The notes: generated by a model not told the origin, from the sequence alone. A stretch of 64,000 bases of DNA from Microbacterium sp. MF43 (GCF_012847295.1 NZ_JABBDY010000003.1:1-64000); one strand, 5' to 3'; numbered from the stretch's first letter, positions 1-8,183 are shown. Made by a program: numbers and translations.

Positions 1-16
1 TCGGTAGAATCGAGGG

Positions 17-1093
17 ATGCCGGCGCTCGATCTCACCGCGACCTCTGTCGACCTGACTCGCACGATCTGCGACATCCCGAGCGTGTCCGGAGACGAGACG
101 CGCCTCGCCGACCTCATGCACGACGCGGTGAGTGCGCTGCCACACCTCGATGTCTACCGGGACGGCGACACCATCGTCGCCCGTACCCACGGCGGTCGCG
201 CACAGCGTGTCGCGATCGCGGGCCATATCGACACGGTGCCCATCAACGCCAACGTGCCCACCCGCGACATCGAGATCGAGGGTGAGCCGCACATCTGGGG
301 TCGCGGGACCGTCGACATGAAGGCGGGCGTGGCCGTGCAGCTCAAGCTCGCGGCCGAGCTCGCCGACCCGCGTGTCGACATCACCTGGATGTGGTACGAC
401 CACGAAGAGGTCGACGCCGATCTCAACGGGCTCACACGCCTCGCCCGCACGCGCCCGGACCTTTTCGCTGCGGACTTCGCCATTCTCGGAGAGCCGTCCA
501 ACGGCCATGTCGAGGGCGGCTGCAACGGCAACCTGCGCGCGATCGTGAGATTGGACGGCGTCCGCGCGCATTCGGCGCGCGCATGGGTGGGTGAGAACGC
601 CATCCACAAGGCGGCACCTGTGCTCACTCGGCTGGCGGAGTACCGGCCCCGCGACATCGCCGTCGAAGGCCTGGTCTACCGGGAAGGGCTCAATGCCGTT
701 CGCATCGGCGGGGGAGTCGCCGGGAATGTCATCCCCGACCTCTGCGAGATCGAGGTCAATTACCGCTTCGCCCCCAGCCGCGATGCCGAAGAGGCGGAGC
801 GCCACGTGCGGGATGTCTTCTCCGGGTTCGAGGTCGACGTCGTCGACCTCGCCGTGGGCGCCCGCCCGGGACTCGATGCTCCGCTCGCGCAGGAGTTCGT
901 CGCAGCCGTGCGTGCCGAACCCCGCCCCAAATACGGCTGGACGGACGTGGCCCGCTTCAGTGCTCTCGGCGTGCCCGCCGTCAACTACGGGCCCGGAGAC
1001 CCTCACCTCGCTCATCACGACGAGGAGCGCGTCCCGGTTGCGCAGATCGAGGCGGTCGAGCGAGGCCTCCGGGCGTGGCTGACCGCGGGCTGA
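17..1093 (+). CDS. dapE: Succinyl-diaminopimelate desuccinylase
   Basis: This cytoplasmic M20-family dinuclear metallohydrolase removes succinate from N-succinyl-LL-diaminopimelate in the lysine and peptidoglycan precursor pathway. The 358-aa protein has the usual DapE length. Visible landmarks are GHIDTVP (first metal His/Asp), GRGTVDMKAG (bridging Asp), HEEVDA (catalytic and metal Glu), GEPSNGHVEGGCNG and, near the C terminus, the HLAHHDEE metal His region. The ATG is preceded by TAGAAT six bases upstream, so the transcript is probably leaderless. The 3' end overlaps the next gene by 19 bp, which suggests co-transcription. The family is clear; substrate specificity is inferred from close resemblance to actinobacterial DapE rather than to other M20 deacylases. 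Confidence 0.93.
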   Translation: MPALDLTATSVDLTRTICDIPSVSGDETRLADLMHDAVSALPHLDVYRDGDTIVARTHGGRAQRVAIAGHIDTVPINANVPTRDIEIEGEPHIWGRGTVDMKAGVAVQLKLAAELADPRVDITWMWYDHEEVDADLNGLTRLARTRPDLFAADFAILGEPSNGHVEGGCNGNLRAIVRLDGVRAHSARAWVGENAIHKAAPVLTRLAEYRPRDIAVEGLVYREGLNAVRIGGGVAGNVIPDLCEIEVNYRFAPSRDAEEAERHVRDVFSGFEVDVVDLAVGARPGLDAPLAQEFVAAVRAEPRPKYGWTDVARFSALGVPAVNYGPGDPHLAHHDEERVPVAQIEAVERGLRAWLTAG

Positions 1094-2310
1094 TCCCTGA
1101 CGCCGACGCGGGCGCCGATCGGGGCGCCGGCATCGGTCGGATCGCCCTCCGGATCGCGCTGATCTACCTCGCCGCCCGGGTGGTCACCACCGTCTTCCTG
1201 CTCATCGCCGCCGAGCTCTCCGGGTTCGCCTCCCGCTTCGGTCCGGATCCTTCGCTGGCAGACCTGATCCTCGGGTGGGACTCGCGGTGGTACTGGATCG
1301 TGGCGGAGACGGGCTACCCCTCGGTGCTTCCGCGGACCGAGTCCGGTGACGTCGCCGAGAATCAATGGGCGTTCATGCCCTTGTACGCATACCTGGCGAA
1401 GCTCGTCGGATTGCCGTTCGGTCAGTGGTACGTGGGTGCGTTCATCGTGTCGGTCCTCGCCGGGTACGGGGCATCCGTCGTTCTCTATCTGCTCCTCCGC
1501 GAGAAGATCGATGCCGCGGCGGCGATGTGGGCGGTGGCGTTCTTCGCGGCGGGGCCGCTGGCCGCCTTGTTCCAAGTCGGCTACGCCGAGCCGCTCTTCC
1601 TGCTGTGGCTGTTCCTCGCGCTCTGGTGCGTCGTGCGGCGCCGGTACGGCTGGGTCTATCTGCTAATCCCTCTGATGGGGTACACGCGCCCGGGCATCCT
1701 CGCTTTCGCGCTCTTCCTCGCGCTGTTCGGGATCTGGCGTTTCGTCACGCGATCGCGCGAACCGCTGAGCGGGCGGGAGGCGGCGCACGTCGTCGTCCTC
1801 GGTCTGCTCGCGGTGTGCGTCGGGTTCTCCTGGCAGGTGATCGCCGGCTGGGTCACGGGCGAGGCCGGCGCCTATCTCGCCACCGAGCTCGCCTGGCGCC
1901 GCAATTGGATCCCGGGGGAAGCGGCCTTCTTCCCGTTCGAGGGATTCGTCAGTGCGAGCGCGTTCTGGTTCGGCACCGTCTGGGGTCTGCCCTCCACGCT
2001 GGGCTATGTCGCACTCGCGGCATCCGTTCTCGGTGTCGCGGCGCTCCTTCTGTTCGTCCCTCAGGTGAAGCGGCTCGGCGTCGAGGTTCGGCTGTGGAGC
2101 GGGAGCTACCTCGTGTATCTGCTGCTGGTGTTCTTTCCGCAGTCGAGCATCTTCCGGCTTCTGCTGCCACTGTCGCCGCTGTGGGGCGCGGTCGCGGTTC
2201 CCCGGTCGACGACGTGGCGGACAAGCGTGCTGGCGCTGTGCCTCATAGGTCAGTGGTGGTGGATCTACAACATGTACGCCCTGGGGAATGCGATCTGGCA
2301 GATCCCCTGA
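1075..2310 (+). CDS. PIG-V-like polytopic membrane protein (putative mannosyltransferase)
   Basis: This 411-aa polytopic protein has roughly nine to ten hydrophobic segments. The loop after the first segment carries WDSRWYWIVAETGYP followed by NQWAFMPLYAYL. That arrangement is typical of bacterial proteins related to the eukaryotic GPI mannosyltransferase PIG-V, where the acidic residues after the first helix belong to the GT-C active site. The expected role is transfer of a sugar, probably mannose from a polyprenyl-phosphate donor, to an extracytoplasmic acceptor. The acceptor cannot be told from sequence. The GTG start lies inside the last codons of dapE in another frame, so the two genes are likely translationally coupled. 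Confidence 0.7.
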   Translation: MADRGLIPDADAGADRGAGIGRIALRIALIYLAARVVTTVFLLIAAELSGFASRFGPDPSLADLILGWDSRWYWIVAETGYPSVLPRTESGDVAENQWAFMPLYAYLAKLVGLPFGQWYVGAFIVSVLAGYGASVVLYLLLREKIDAAAAMWAVAFFAAGPLAALFQVGYAEPLFLLWLFLALWCVVRRRYGWVYLLIPLMGYTRPGILAFALFLALFGIWRFVTRSREPLSGREAAHVVVLGLLAVCVGFSWQVIAGWVTGEAGAYLATELAWRRNWIPGEAAFFPFEGFVSASAFWFGTVWGLPSTLGYVALAASVLGVAALLLFVPQVKRLGVEVRLWSGSYLVYLLLVFFPQSSIFRLLLPLSPLWGAVAVPRSTTWRTSVLALCLIGQWWWIYNMYALGNAIWQIP

Positions 2311-2409
2311 TCACGCCGCGCGGATGGCGTATTCCTCGTTGGTGAGCCCCGGCGGCGCGCCCCCACGATAAACTTGTCTTTGCAGACCATCGATGGAAAA
2401 GGAGCCGCA

Positions 2410-2583
2410 ATGGCAGCCATGAAGCCGAGAACCGGAGACGGGCCCATGGAGGCGGTGAAGGAGGGTCGCCTCATCATCGTGCGCGTACCGCTCGAGGGTG
2501 GCGGGCGCCTCGTCGTCTCCGTCAACGACGCAGAGGCGAAGGAGCTCTACGACGTTCTGGGCGGAGTCGTGAGCGCAGCCTGA
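2410..2583 (+). CDS. DUF3117 family small protein
   Basis: This 57-aa protein begins MAAMKPRTGDGPMEAVKEG and continues with a short beta-rich stretch (RLIIVRVPLEGGGRLVVSV) and a C-terminal helix. This is the near-invariant actinobacterial DUF3117 family, for which I know no function. The ATG at 2410 is chosen over an upstream in-frame start at 2374 because AAAAGGAG sits six bases before it and the family begins exactly here. It is monocistronic: a strong intrinsic terminator follows within 50 bp. Confidence 0.9.
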   Translation: MAAMKPRTGDGPMEAVKEGRLIIVRVPLEGGGRLVVSVNDAEAKELYDVLGGVVSAA

Positions 2584-2601
2584 GGCACATCGTTCCACGA
2601 G

Positions 2602-2633
2602 AAGCGGTCGGTCCGGAGGACCGGCCGCTTTTT
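2602..2633 (+). terminator. Intrinsic terminator after the DUF3117 gene
   Basis: An inverted repeat reading AAGCGGTCGGTCC, a short loop, then GGACCGGCCGCTT (one G-U wobble) is followed by a run of T. It lies 18 bp after the stop codon and is one of the few classic hairpin-plus-T-tract terminators in the window. Confidence 0.88.
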
Positions 2634-2679
2634 CGTCGCCCGCGTGCCGGGAGACGAAGAAGACCGCGCGGGGGCTGAC

Positions 2680-3315
2680 TCAGTCGGTCGAGACCGTCGT
2701 CAGCTGGAGCAGGCCCTCGCCGACGATCGAGAGCGCGCCGATCACGGCCGGCGAGGACTGCGTCTCCTGGATGAGCGAGCGGTACGCGGTGGTGACGGGG
2801 TCGCGGCGCACCGGGTCGGCGACAGCGCCGCCGGCGAGCACCCGCGGGATGAGCACGGTGCCCCCGGCACGCACGAGCCGCAGCCCGTGCTCGACGTACT
2901 CGATGACGCCTTCGGGGTCTGCGTCGACCAGCACGATGTCGTACGACGCCTCGTTCATGCGAGGCAGGACCTCCGACGCGCGGCCGGTGATGAACCGGGC
3001 GCGCGCGGGCGGGATCTTCGCCTCGGCGAACGCCTGACGTGCCGCTCCGAGGTGCTCGGGCTCCTTGTCGATCGTGGTCAGCGTGGCTCGGGGCGATCCC
3101 CGGAGCAGCCACAGACCGGAGACCCCGGCGCCCGTTCCGATCTCGACGATGTTGAGCGCCTGCGAGACCGCCGCGATGAGGGCGCACTGCGCGCCGACGG
3201 GCGCGCTGATCGGAGCGGCACCGAGCTCGAGCGCGTGCGCCCGTGCCCTCGAGATGTGCTCTGGCTCCATCGTCGCCTCGGCGGCGAACCGCTGATTGGC
3301 GTTCTGCTCTCCCAT
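2680..3315 (-). CDS. Class I SAM-dependent O-methyltransferase
   Basis: This 211-aa protein belongs to the bacterial COMT/CCoAOMT-type Rossmann methyltransferases. The SAM-binding glycine motif is VEIGTGAGVSGLWLL (around residue 57), followed by an acidic residue in TTIDKEPEH and the metal-associated DIVLVDADPEG. The substrate is unknown. Its ATG has GGAGG five bases upstream, and a TAGGCT -10 hexamer lies just beyond, so this gene has a very short leader. It is divergent from tatB; in mycobacteria the equivalent gene (Rv1220c) sits near sigE and tatB, but no sigE or anti-sigma gene intervenes here. Confidence 0.85.
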   Translation of the reverse strand: MGEQNANQRFAAEATMEPEHISRARAHALELGAAPISAPVGAQCALIAAVSQALNIVEIGTGAGVSGLWLLRGSPRATLTTIDKEPEHLGAARQAFAEAKIPPARARFITGRASEVLPRMNEASYDIVLVDADPEGVIEYVEHGLRLVRAGGTVLIPRVLAGGAVADPVRRDPVTTAYRSLIQETQSSPAVIGALSIVGEGLLQLTTVSTD

Positions 3316-3385
3316 CGCTTCCTCCGCGAGAAGCCTACGCGGGCGACGTGCGCTGGCCCCTCAGGCGCGGCGGTAACCTGATGTC
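3316..3385. promoter_or_regulatory. Divergent promoters for the methyltransferase and tatB
   Basis: On the plus strand TAACCT (3374-3379) ends six bases before the tatB ATG, which predicts a leaderless transcript. On the minus strand TAGGCT (complement of 3332-3337) precedes a GGAGG ribosome-binding site for the methyltransferase. No obvious -35 hexamers were seen. Confidence 0.6.
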
Positions 3386-3778
3386 ATGTTCTTCGGCCTC
3401 ACGATCGAGAAGCTCCTGCTGATCGGATTGATCGCAGCGCTCATCGTCGGCCCCGAGCGGCTGCCTCGGTATGCGGAGTCGCTCGCCACGTTCACACGTC
3501 GCGCGCGCGATTGGGTGTCGACCGCGAGGACGCGCGTGCGGGAGGAGATGGGGGAGGACTTCGACGACGTCGATTGGCGGACCCTCGACCCGCGGCAGTA
3601 CGACCCGCGTCGCATCATCCGCGAGGCGCTCCTCGACGACGCACCGGTGCCGACGGTGCGCGCGGCGCAGGCGGGCGCGGCGGTCGCCTCGACCGGCACT
3701 CCGCCCCCGCCCCCGGTGCGCTCACCGTTCCGCGGGCCCGAGGACGGTCCGACGCCGTTCGACTCCGAGGCGACCTGA
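3386..3778 (+). CDS. tatB: Sec-independent protein translocase subunit TatB
   Basis: This 130-aa protein has a single N-terminal membrane helix (EKLLLIGLIAALIVGPERLP) followed by an amphipathic helix (YAESLATFTRRARDWV) and a charged, then proline-rich tail. That is the TatA/TatB architecture. The glutamate inside the hydrophobic segment (FGLTIEK) and the long C-terminal region favour TatB over TatA. It would act with TatC in the cytoplasmic membrane as the receptor for folded twin-arginine substrates. tatA and tatC are not in the window. It ends 11 bp from the convergent mrp gene. Confidence 0.88.
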   Translation: MFFGLTIEKLLLIGLIAALIVGPERLPRYAESLATFTRRARDWVSTARTRVREEMGEDFDDVDWRTLDPRQYDPRRIIREALLDDAPVPTVRAAQAGAAVASTGTPPPPPVRSPFRGPEDGPTPFDSEAT

Positions 3779-3789
3779 GACGACGCCGC

Positions 3790-4944
3790 TCAGCGCGGTC
3801 GCAACGGGAGCGCCCGCCCGGACAGTCCGCGCGGCTCGCCGGCGATCGCCGCCGCCACGGCCGCGATCGCGCGCGACGCCGGGTCTTCCGGGTGGGCGAT
3901 CACGGCGGGTACGCCCTCGTCGGCGTCGCTGCGCAAGGTGGGGCTGAGCGGGACGGAGGCGAGGAGGGGGACGGATGCCTCGGCATCCGTCAACGCCGCC
4001 GCCACCGCAGCTCCGCCACCCGCTCCGAAGAGCTCGAACGAGGTGCCGTCGGGGAGAGTCATCGCGGCCATGTTCTCCACGACGCCGATCACCCGCTGGC
4101 CGGTCTGGCGGGCGACGAGACCGCTGCGCACGGCGACGTCGGCGGCCGCCGCCTGGGGTGTCGTGACCACCAGCACGTCGGCGTTGGGCAGGAGCTGACC
4201 GACCGAGATCGCGATGTCGCCCGTGCCAGGCGGCATATCGAGCAGGAGCACGTCGAGGTCGCCGAAGTAGACGTCGGTGAGGAACTGCTGCACCGTGCGG
4301 TGGAGCATCGGACCCCGCCACGCGACGGCGCCCAGGGGCGCCTCGCCCGCGCCGCGGCGGAGGAACATGCCGATGGAGATGACCTTCACGTCGTGCGCGA
4401 CGGGCGGAAGCATGAGCTCGTCGATGCGCGTGGGCTGCGGCACCGTGCCATCCGCGGCGACGAGCCCGAGGAGAGCGGGGATCGAGAACCCGTGCACATC
4501 GGCGTCCACGAGGCCGACCGACAGGCCGCGTGCGGCCAGCGCCACCGCGAGGTTCGCCGTCACGGTCGACTTCCCGACGCCGCCCTTGCCGCTGGTGACG
4601 GCGATCACACGGGTGAGCGTGCCGGGACCGAAGGGCATCTCACGGGCGGCGCGCCCGCCGCGCAGGCGCTCGGTCAGCGCCTGGCGCTCCTGGGGCGACA
4701 TGACACCGACCTCGAGTGCCACATCGGTGACGCCGGGGACGGATGCCGCGGCCGCGCGCACGTCGGCGGAGATCCGCTCAGCGGCGGGGCATCCGACGAT
4801 CGTCAGAGCGATGCCGACGTGCGCGATCCCGTCGGCGACGTCGACCGCTCGCACCATGTCGAGCTCGCCGATGGGACGGCGCAGCTCGGGGTCGGAGACG
4901 GAGCCGACGGCGCGCCGGACCGCATCGACGATCTGCTCGGTCAT
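3790..4944 (-). CDS. mrp: Mrp/ApbC-family P-loop ATPase (Fe-S cluster carrier type)
   Basis: This 384-aa cytoplasmic protein has an N-terminal FSCA/DUF59 domain (about residues 5-85) and a MinD/ParA-type ATPase with the deviant Walker A GKGGVGKST near residue 117. The family loads or transfers Fe-S clusters. The CxxC pair that many bacterial Mrp proteins carry after the NMS motif is absent here: the region reads NMAAMTLPDGTSFELFGAGGG. It is the last gene of a three-gene operon, and its ATG overlaps the stop of the DUF1003 gene (ATGA). The assignment to the family is sure; Fe-S carrier activity without CxxC is an assumption. Confidence 0.88.
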   Translation of the reverse strand: MTEQIVDAVRRAVGSVSDPELRRPIGELDMVRAVDVADGIAHVGIALTIVGCPAAERISADVRAAAASVPGVTDVALEVGVMSPQERQALTERLRGGRAAREMPFGPGTLTRVIAVTSGKGGVGKSTVTANLAVALAARGLSVGLVDADVHGFSIPALLGLVAADGTVPQPTRIDELMLPPVAHDVKVISIGMFLRRGAGEAPLGAVAWRGPMLHRTVQQFLTDVYFGDLDVLLLDMPPGTGDIAISVGQLLPNADVLVVTTPQAAAADVAVRSGLVARQTGQRVIGVVENMAAMTLPDGTSFELFGAGGGAAVAAALTDAEASVPLLASVPLSPTLRSDADEGVPAVIAHPEDPASRAIAAVAAAIAGEPRGLSGRALPLRPR

Positions 4945-5465
4945 CGGGCCGGGCCGTCGTCGGCGTCGCGGTGCTCGAGCTTGTCCAGCATCGCGCGAAG
5001 CTCGGCGCGGAGCACCTCGCGGGTGACGATCTCCTCCGAGAAGTCGTTGACCGCCATGCGCAGGGCGACGACCTCCCGCGCCAGGTACTCCGTGTCGGCC
5101 AGATTGCGTTCAGCGCGCTGGCGGTCCTGCTCGATCTGCACGCGGTCGCGGTCGTCCTGGCGGTTCTGGGCGAGGAGGATGAGGGGCGCGGCGTACGACG
5201 CCTGCAGTGACAGGATCAGCGTGAGGAGCGTGAAGTTCGTCGCGGCGGGATCGAATTGCAGCTGCGGGGGAGCCCAGATGTTCCAGCTGAGCCACATCAG
5301 CACGAAGATCGTCATGCCGAGCAGGAATCCCGACGTGCCCATCGCGCGCGCGAAGGACTCCGAGAAGCGGCCGAATCGATCGCGCGAGGGCTGTGGCGCG
5401 CGCTGCAGCATGCCGCCGCGGCCGCGCGGCGCGTCGAGAGAAGGAGTGCGGGACTGCCGGGCCAT
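4941..5465 (-). CDS. DUF1003 family membrane protein
   Basis: This 174-aa protein has two membrane helices (about residues 42-62 and 76-98: GTSGFLLGMTIFVLMWLSWN and FTLLTLILSLQASYAAPLIL) followed by a long charged, probably coiled-coil C terminus (QNRQDDRDRVQIEQDRQRAE onward). This is typical of DUF1003. Function is unknown. It overlaps the upstream PRC/MgtE_N/CBS gene by one base (TGATG) and the downstream mrp by four, so the three proteins are almost certainly co-translated. A membrane role coupled to the soluble upstream Mg-sensor-like protein is plausible but inferred only from context. Confidence 0.88.
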   Translation of the reverse strand: MARQSRTPSLDAPRGRGGMLQRAPQPSRDRFGRFSESFARAMGTSGFLLGMTIFVLMWLSWNIWAPPQLQFDPAATNFTLLTLILSLQASYAAPLILLAQNRQDDRDRVQIEQDRQRAERNLADTEYLAREVVALRMAVNDFSEEIVTREVLRAELRAMLDKLEHRDADDGPAR

Positions 5466-6751
5466 CAGCGCCTCCGCGTCGCGGTCGCGGGGGAGGCGGG
5501 GAGGGATGCGGCGTCCGCTCCGTCATGCGAGCGCCAGTCGTCGGGCAGCAGATAGTCCAGGACGTCGTCGACGCTGACAGCGCCGACGAGACGGCGCGCC
5601 TGGTCGACCACCGGGACGGACACGAGGTTGTAGCTCGCGAGCAGGCGCGCGACCTCGGCCGCAGAGGCCGATGCCGGCACCGGGTCGAGGGTGTCGTCGA
5701 TGATGGCGCCGAGCCGCTCGTGCGGCGGGTAGCGCAGCATGCGCTGGAAATGCACGGTCCCCAGCAGCCGGCCGGTCGGGGTCTCGTAGGGAGGGAGCGT
5801 GATGAAGACGGCGGCCGCGAGCGCGGGGTGCAGCTCGTGGCGGCGGATGAGGGCGAGAGCCTCGGCGACCGTCGCATCGGCGGAGAGCACGATGGGCTCG
5901 CTGGTCATGAGACCGCCCGCCGTGTCGGGACCGTACTTCAGGAGCGCGCGGACGTCCTCGGCCTCCTCCGGTTCCATGAGCTCGAGGAGCTCTTCGGAAC
6001 GCTCCTCGGGGAGCTGGCCCAGCAGGTCGGCGGCGTCGTCGGGCTCCATCGCATCGAGGATGTCGGCGGCGCGCTCGTCGCCGAGGGCTTCGAGGATGTG
6101 GACCTGCTCTTCTTCGGGCATCTCCTCGAGCGCATCTGCGAGCCGGTCGTCGGGGAGCTCCTCGGCGACCTCGATGAGCCGCTCCTCGGGCAGGTCGAGG
6201 AGGGTGTTGGCGAGGTCCGCGGGCTTGAGGTCGGAGTAGGTCGCCACCAGCTGCTCGGCCGATTGGGCCTCGCCGGGCGTCTGCTGCTCGCGTACGTCGC
6301 TCCACGCGGCGAACGTCGTCGGGCCCTTCGCGAAGGGGGAGGCGCTGGTGCGCGGACGGCGCAGGAACAGCTGACCGACGTCCCACTCGCCGAGCCGGTT
6401 CCGCTCGATGGCGACGTCTTCGATGACCGCCGTGCCAGAGCCGTCGTTGAGATACACCTTGCGGCCCAGCAGTTCCGCCATCACGCGCACCTCGCCGCCG
6501 CGCTGCTGGAACCGTCGCACATTGATGAGCCCCGTCGTGATGACCTGGCCCGTCGCGATGGAGGTCACCCGGCCGATCGAGACGAACACGTGGCGGCGGC
6601 CGGGGATCTCGATGACGAGGCCGATGACGCGCGGAGGGTCGTCCTTGCGGTAGATCACGACGACGTCGCGGACTTTGCCGAGGCGGTCGCCGGCGGGGTC
6701 GAAGACCGAGCACCCGGACAGGCGCGCGACGAATACCCTCTGCGTGCTCAC
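5465..6751 (-). CDS. PRC-barrel / MgtE_N / CBS domain protein without transmembrane pore
   Basis: This 428-aa protein has an N-terminal PRC-barrel-like region (about 1-135), an MgtE intracellular N-domain of acidic helical repeats (LPEERLIEVAEELPDDR, around 170-270) and two CBS motifs (about 290-410; PVVDQARRLVGAVSVDDVLD). These are the cytosolic Mg-sensing modules of the MgtE channel, but the protein ends after the CBS pair with no membrane helices, so it is not itself a transporter. GTG at 6751 is chosen because TACGCT lies seven bases upstream (leaderless) and the protein then starts VSTQRVFVARLSG. An ATG at 6799 would overlap the divergent gene. It heads the operon with DUF1003 and mrp. 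Confidence 0.82.
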   Translation of the reverse strand: MSTQRVFVARLSGCSVFDPAGDRLGKVRDVVVIYRKDDPPRVIGLVIEIPGRRHVFVSIGRVTSIATGQVITTGLINVRRFQQRGGEVRVMAELLGRKVYLNDGSGTAVIEDVAIERNRLGEWDVGQLFLRRPRTSASPFAKGPTTFAAWSDVREQQTPGEAQSAEQLVATYSDLKPADLANTLLDLPEERLIEVAEELPDDRLADALEEMPEEEQVHILEALGDERAADILDAMEPDDAADLLGQLPEERSEELLELMEPEEAEDVRALLKYGPDTAGGLMTSEPIVLSADATVAEALALIRRHELHPALAAAVFITLPPYETPTGRLLGTVHFQRMLRYPPHERLGAIIDDTLDPVPASASAAEVARLLASYNLVSVPVVDQARRLVGAVSVDDVLDYLLPDDWRSHDGADAASLPASPATATRRR

Positions 6752-6791
6752 ACGTCCCAGCGTAGTCCGCAGGCCGTGGGAGGATGGGGAG
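6752..6791. promoter_or_regulatory. 40-bp divergent leaderless promoter pair
   Basis: The minus-strand TACGCT (complement of 6759-6764) ends seven bases before the GTG of the PRC/CBS gene. The plus-strand GAGGAT (6780-6785) ends six bases before the ATG at 6792. The two start codons are only 40 bp apart, so the promoters must share their upstream DNA. Confidence 0.55.
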
Positions 6792-7448
6792 ATGACCATG
6801 ATGGGGGGCAGGTTCCCGCAGGGCGCCGAGGGGGTCGGTCAGACCGTCGCGAGCTTTCCGACCTACGAGGCGGCCCAGAAGGCCGTATCGACCCTGATCG
6901 CGGGAGACGTGCCGGCGCGCGACATCGCCATCGTCGGCCAGGGGCTGCGCTCGGTCGAGCGCGTGACGGGCCGTCTCGGCTACGCGTCCGCCGCCCGCTC
7001 CGGAGCGATCAACGGACTGCTGCTCGGTCTGCTGTTCTCCGCGATCCTCGTGATCGGCTCGCCGTCGGTGCCGATCCAGGCGTTCGTCGGCGTGCTCTTC
7101 GTGGGCATCGCGATCGGCATGCTGCTGAGCATCGTCACGTACTCCTTCGTCCGGCGCCGCCGCGACTACGCGTCGGTGATGCAGGTCGTCGCCGATCACT
7201 ACGAGGTCACCGTGACGGCGGCCGGCATCCACCGGGCGCGCCAGATCCTCGGCCCCCAGTCCGCGCCCGAGCCCGCTGCCGCACCGGCGGCGCCCGCGAG
7301 CACCCCCGCCGACGCAACGGAGCCGCCGCGGTACGGCGAACGAGTAGCGCCGACGTCGGAACCCGATGACGGCGGCGTCGACGCGCCGGACGCGACCCCT
7401 TCGCCGGACGACCCGTCAGCCGACCAGGGTGCGCCGAGACGCGGATGA
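6792..7448 (+). CDS. General stress protein 17M / YflT-type membrane protein
   Basis: This 218-aa protein starts with the YflT-like domain (SFPTYEAAQKAVSTLIAGDVPARDIAIVGQGLRSVE), followed by two membrane helices around residues 75-120 (GAINGLLLGLLFSAILVIG and AFVGVLFVGIAIGMLLSIVTYSF). It ends in a proline/alanine-rich tail. The domain is known from Bacillus heat- and general-stress proteins; its biochemical role is unknown. The ATG at 6792 fits the domain start and has a GAGGAT/6-nt leaderless arrangement plus GGGGAG directly before it. The stop overlaps the next gene by ATGA. Confidence 0.8.
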   Translation: MTMMGGRFPQGAEGVGQTVASFPTYEAAQKAVSTLIAGDVPARDIAIVGQGLRSVERVTGRLGYASAARSGAINGLLLGLLFSAILVIGSPSVPIQAFVGVLFVGIAIGMLLSIVTYSFVRRRRDYASVMQVVADHYEVTVTAAGIHRARQILGPQSAPEPAAAPAAPASTPADATEPPRYGERVAPTSEPDDGGVDAPDATPSPDDPSADQGAPRRG

Positions 7449-8152
7449 CACCGCACGAGGCGAGCCTGCAGATCCCGGTCCTCCTGCCTGCCGGAGCGAC
7501 CGCGGTCTCGGCAGCCTTCGCCCGTCCCGCGGACGCGTGGGCGTTCGTGGCGGTCGCTCACGGCGCAGGCGCCGGGATGAGGCATCCGTTCCTCGACGGT
7601 CTCGTCACGGGCCTGACCGCAGGCGGACTCGCGACGCTGCGCTTCAACTTCCCCTACCTGGAAGCCGGAAGACGGATGCCTGGGCCCGCCGCGCACGCGA
7701 CGGCGACCTGGGCGGCCGTCGAAGCGGCCGCCGCAACGCACGCCCCTGATCTCCCGTTCTGGGCGGCCGGCAAGTCGTATGGCGGTCGGATGGCGTCGAT
7801 GGCCGCCGCCGAGGGCGAGATCTCGCCCGCGGGGCTGATCTACCTGGGGTATCCGCTGCACCCACCGGGCAACCCCGACAAGGCGAGAGCGGCCCATCTG
7901 CCGGGCGTCCGCCAGCCGCAGCTCTTCGTCGAGGGCACCAACGACCCCTTCATCGATCCGCACGAGCAGTTCGAGGCGGCCGTCGCCTCGTGTCAGGACG
8001 CCGAGACGGCGTGGATCGAAGGAGGCGGACACTCGTTCGAGGTCAAGGGGCGCAAGCGGCCGGCCGCCGAGATCGGCCGCGAGATCGCACCCGTGATCGC
8101 GGACTGGGTGCGCCGCCGGTCGCAGCAGCCGGCGGGGCCGCGCACGGCGTAG
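7445..8152 (+). CDS. Alpha/beta hydrolase (KAT/dienelactone-like fold)
   Basis: This 235-aa soluble alpha/beta-hydrolase has the nucleophile elbow GKSYGGRM (Ser near residue 108), an early oxyanion segment HGAGAGMRHPF, the acid region GTNDPFIDPHEQ and the catalytic His in GGGHSFEV. It resembles the short KANL3/Tex30-type hydrolases common in bacteria. The substrate is unknown. It is translationally coupled to the preceding stress protein by a 4-bp overlap. Its stop falls at the edge of a triplicated 11-bp repeat shared with the convergent gene. Confidence 0.8.
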   Translation: MTPHEASLQIPVLLPAGATAVSAAFARPADAWAFVAVAHGAGAGMRHPFLDGLVTGLTAGGLATLRFNFPYLEAGRRMPGPAAHATATWAAVEAAAATHAPDLPFWAAGKSYGGRMASMAAAEGEISPAGLIYLGYPLHPPGNPDKARAAHLPGVRQPQLFVEGTNDPFIDPHEQFEAAVASCQDAETAWIEGGGHSFEVKGRKRPAAEIGREIAPVIADWVRRRSQQPAGPRTA

Positions 8153-8183
8153 CCGGTCAGCAGCCGGTCAGCAGCCGGTCAGC
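8151..8183. repeat. Three tandem copies of an 11-bp unit between convergent stop codons
   Basis: The unit AGCCGGTCAGC occurs three times without change (8151-8161, 8162-8172, 8173-8183). The first copy carries the last two bases of the hydrolase TAG stop, and the third contains the TGA of the convergent gamma-glutamyltransferase. It looks like slippage at a tail-to-tail junction. Confidence 0.8.
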
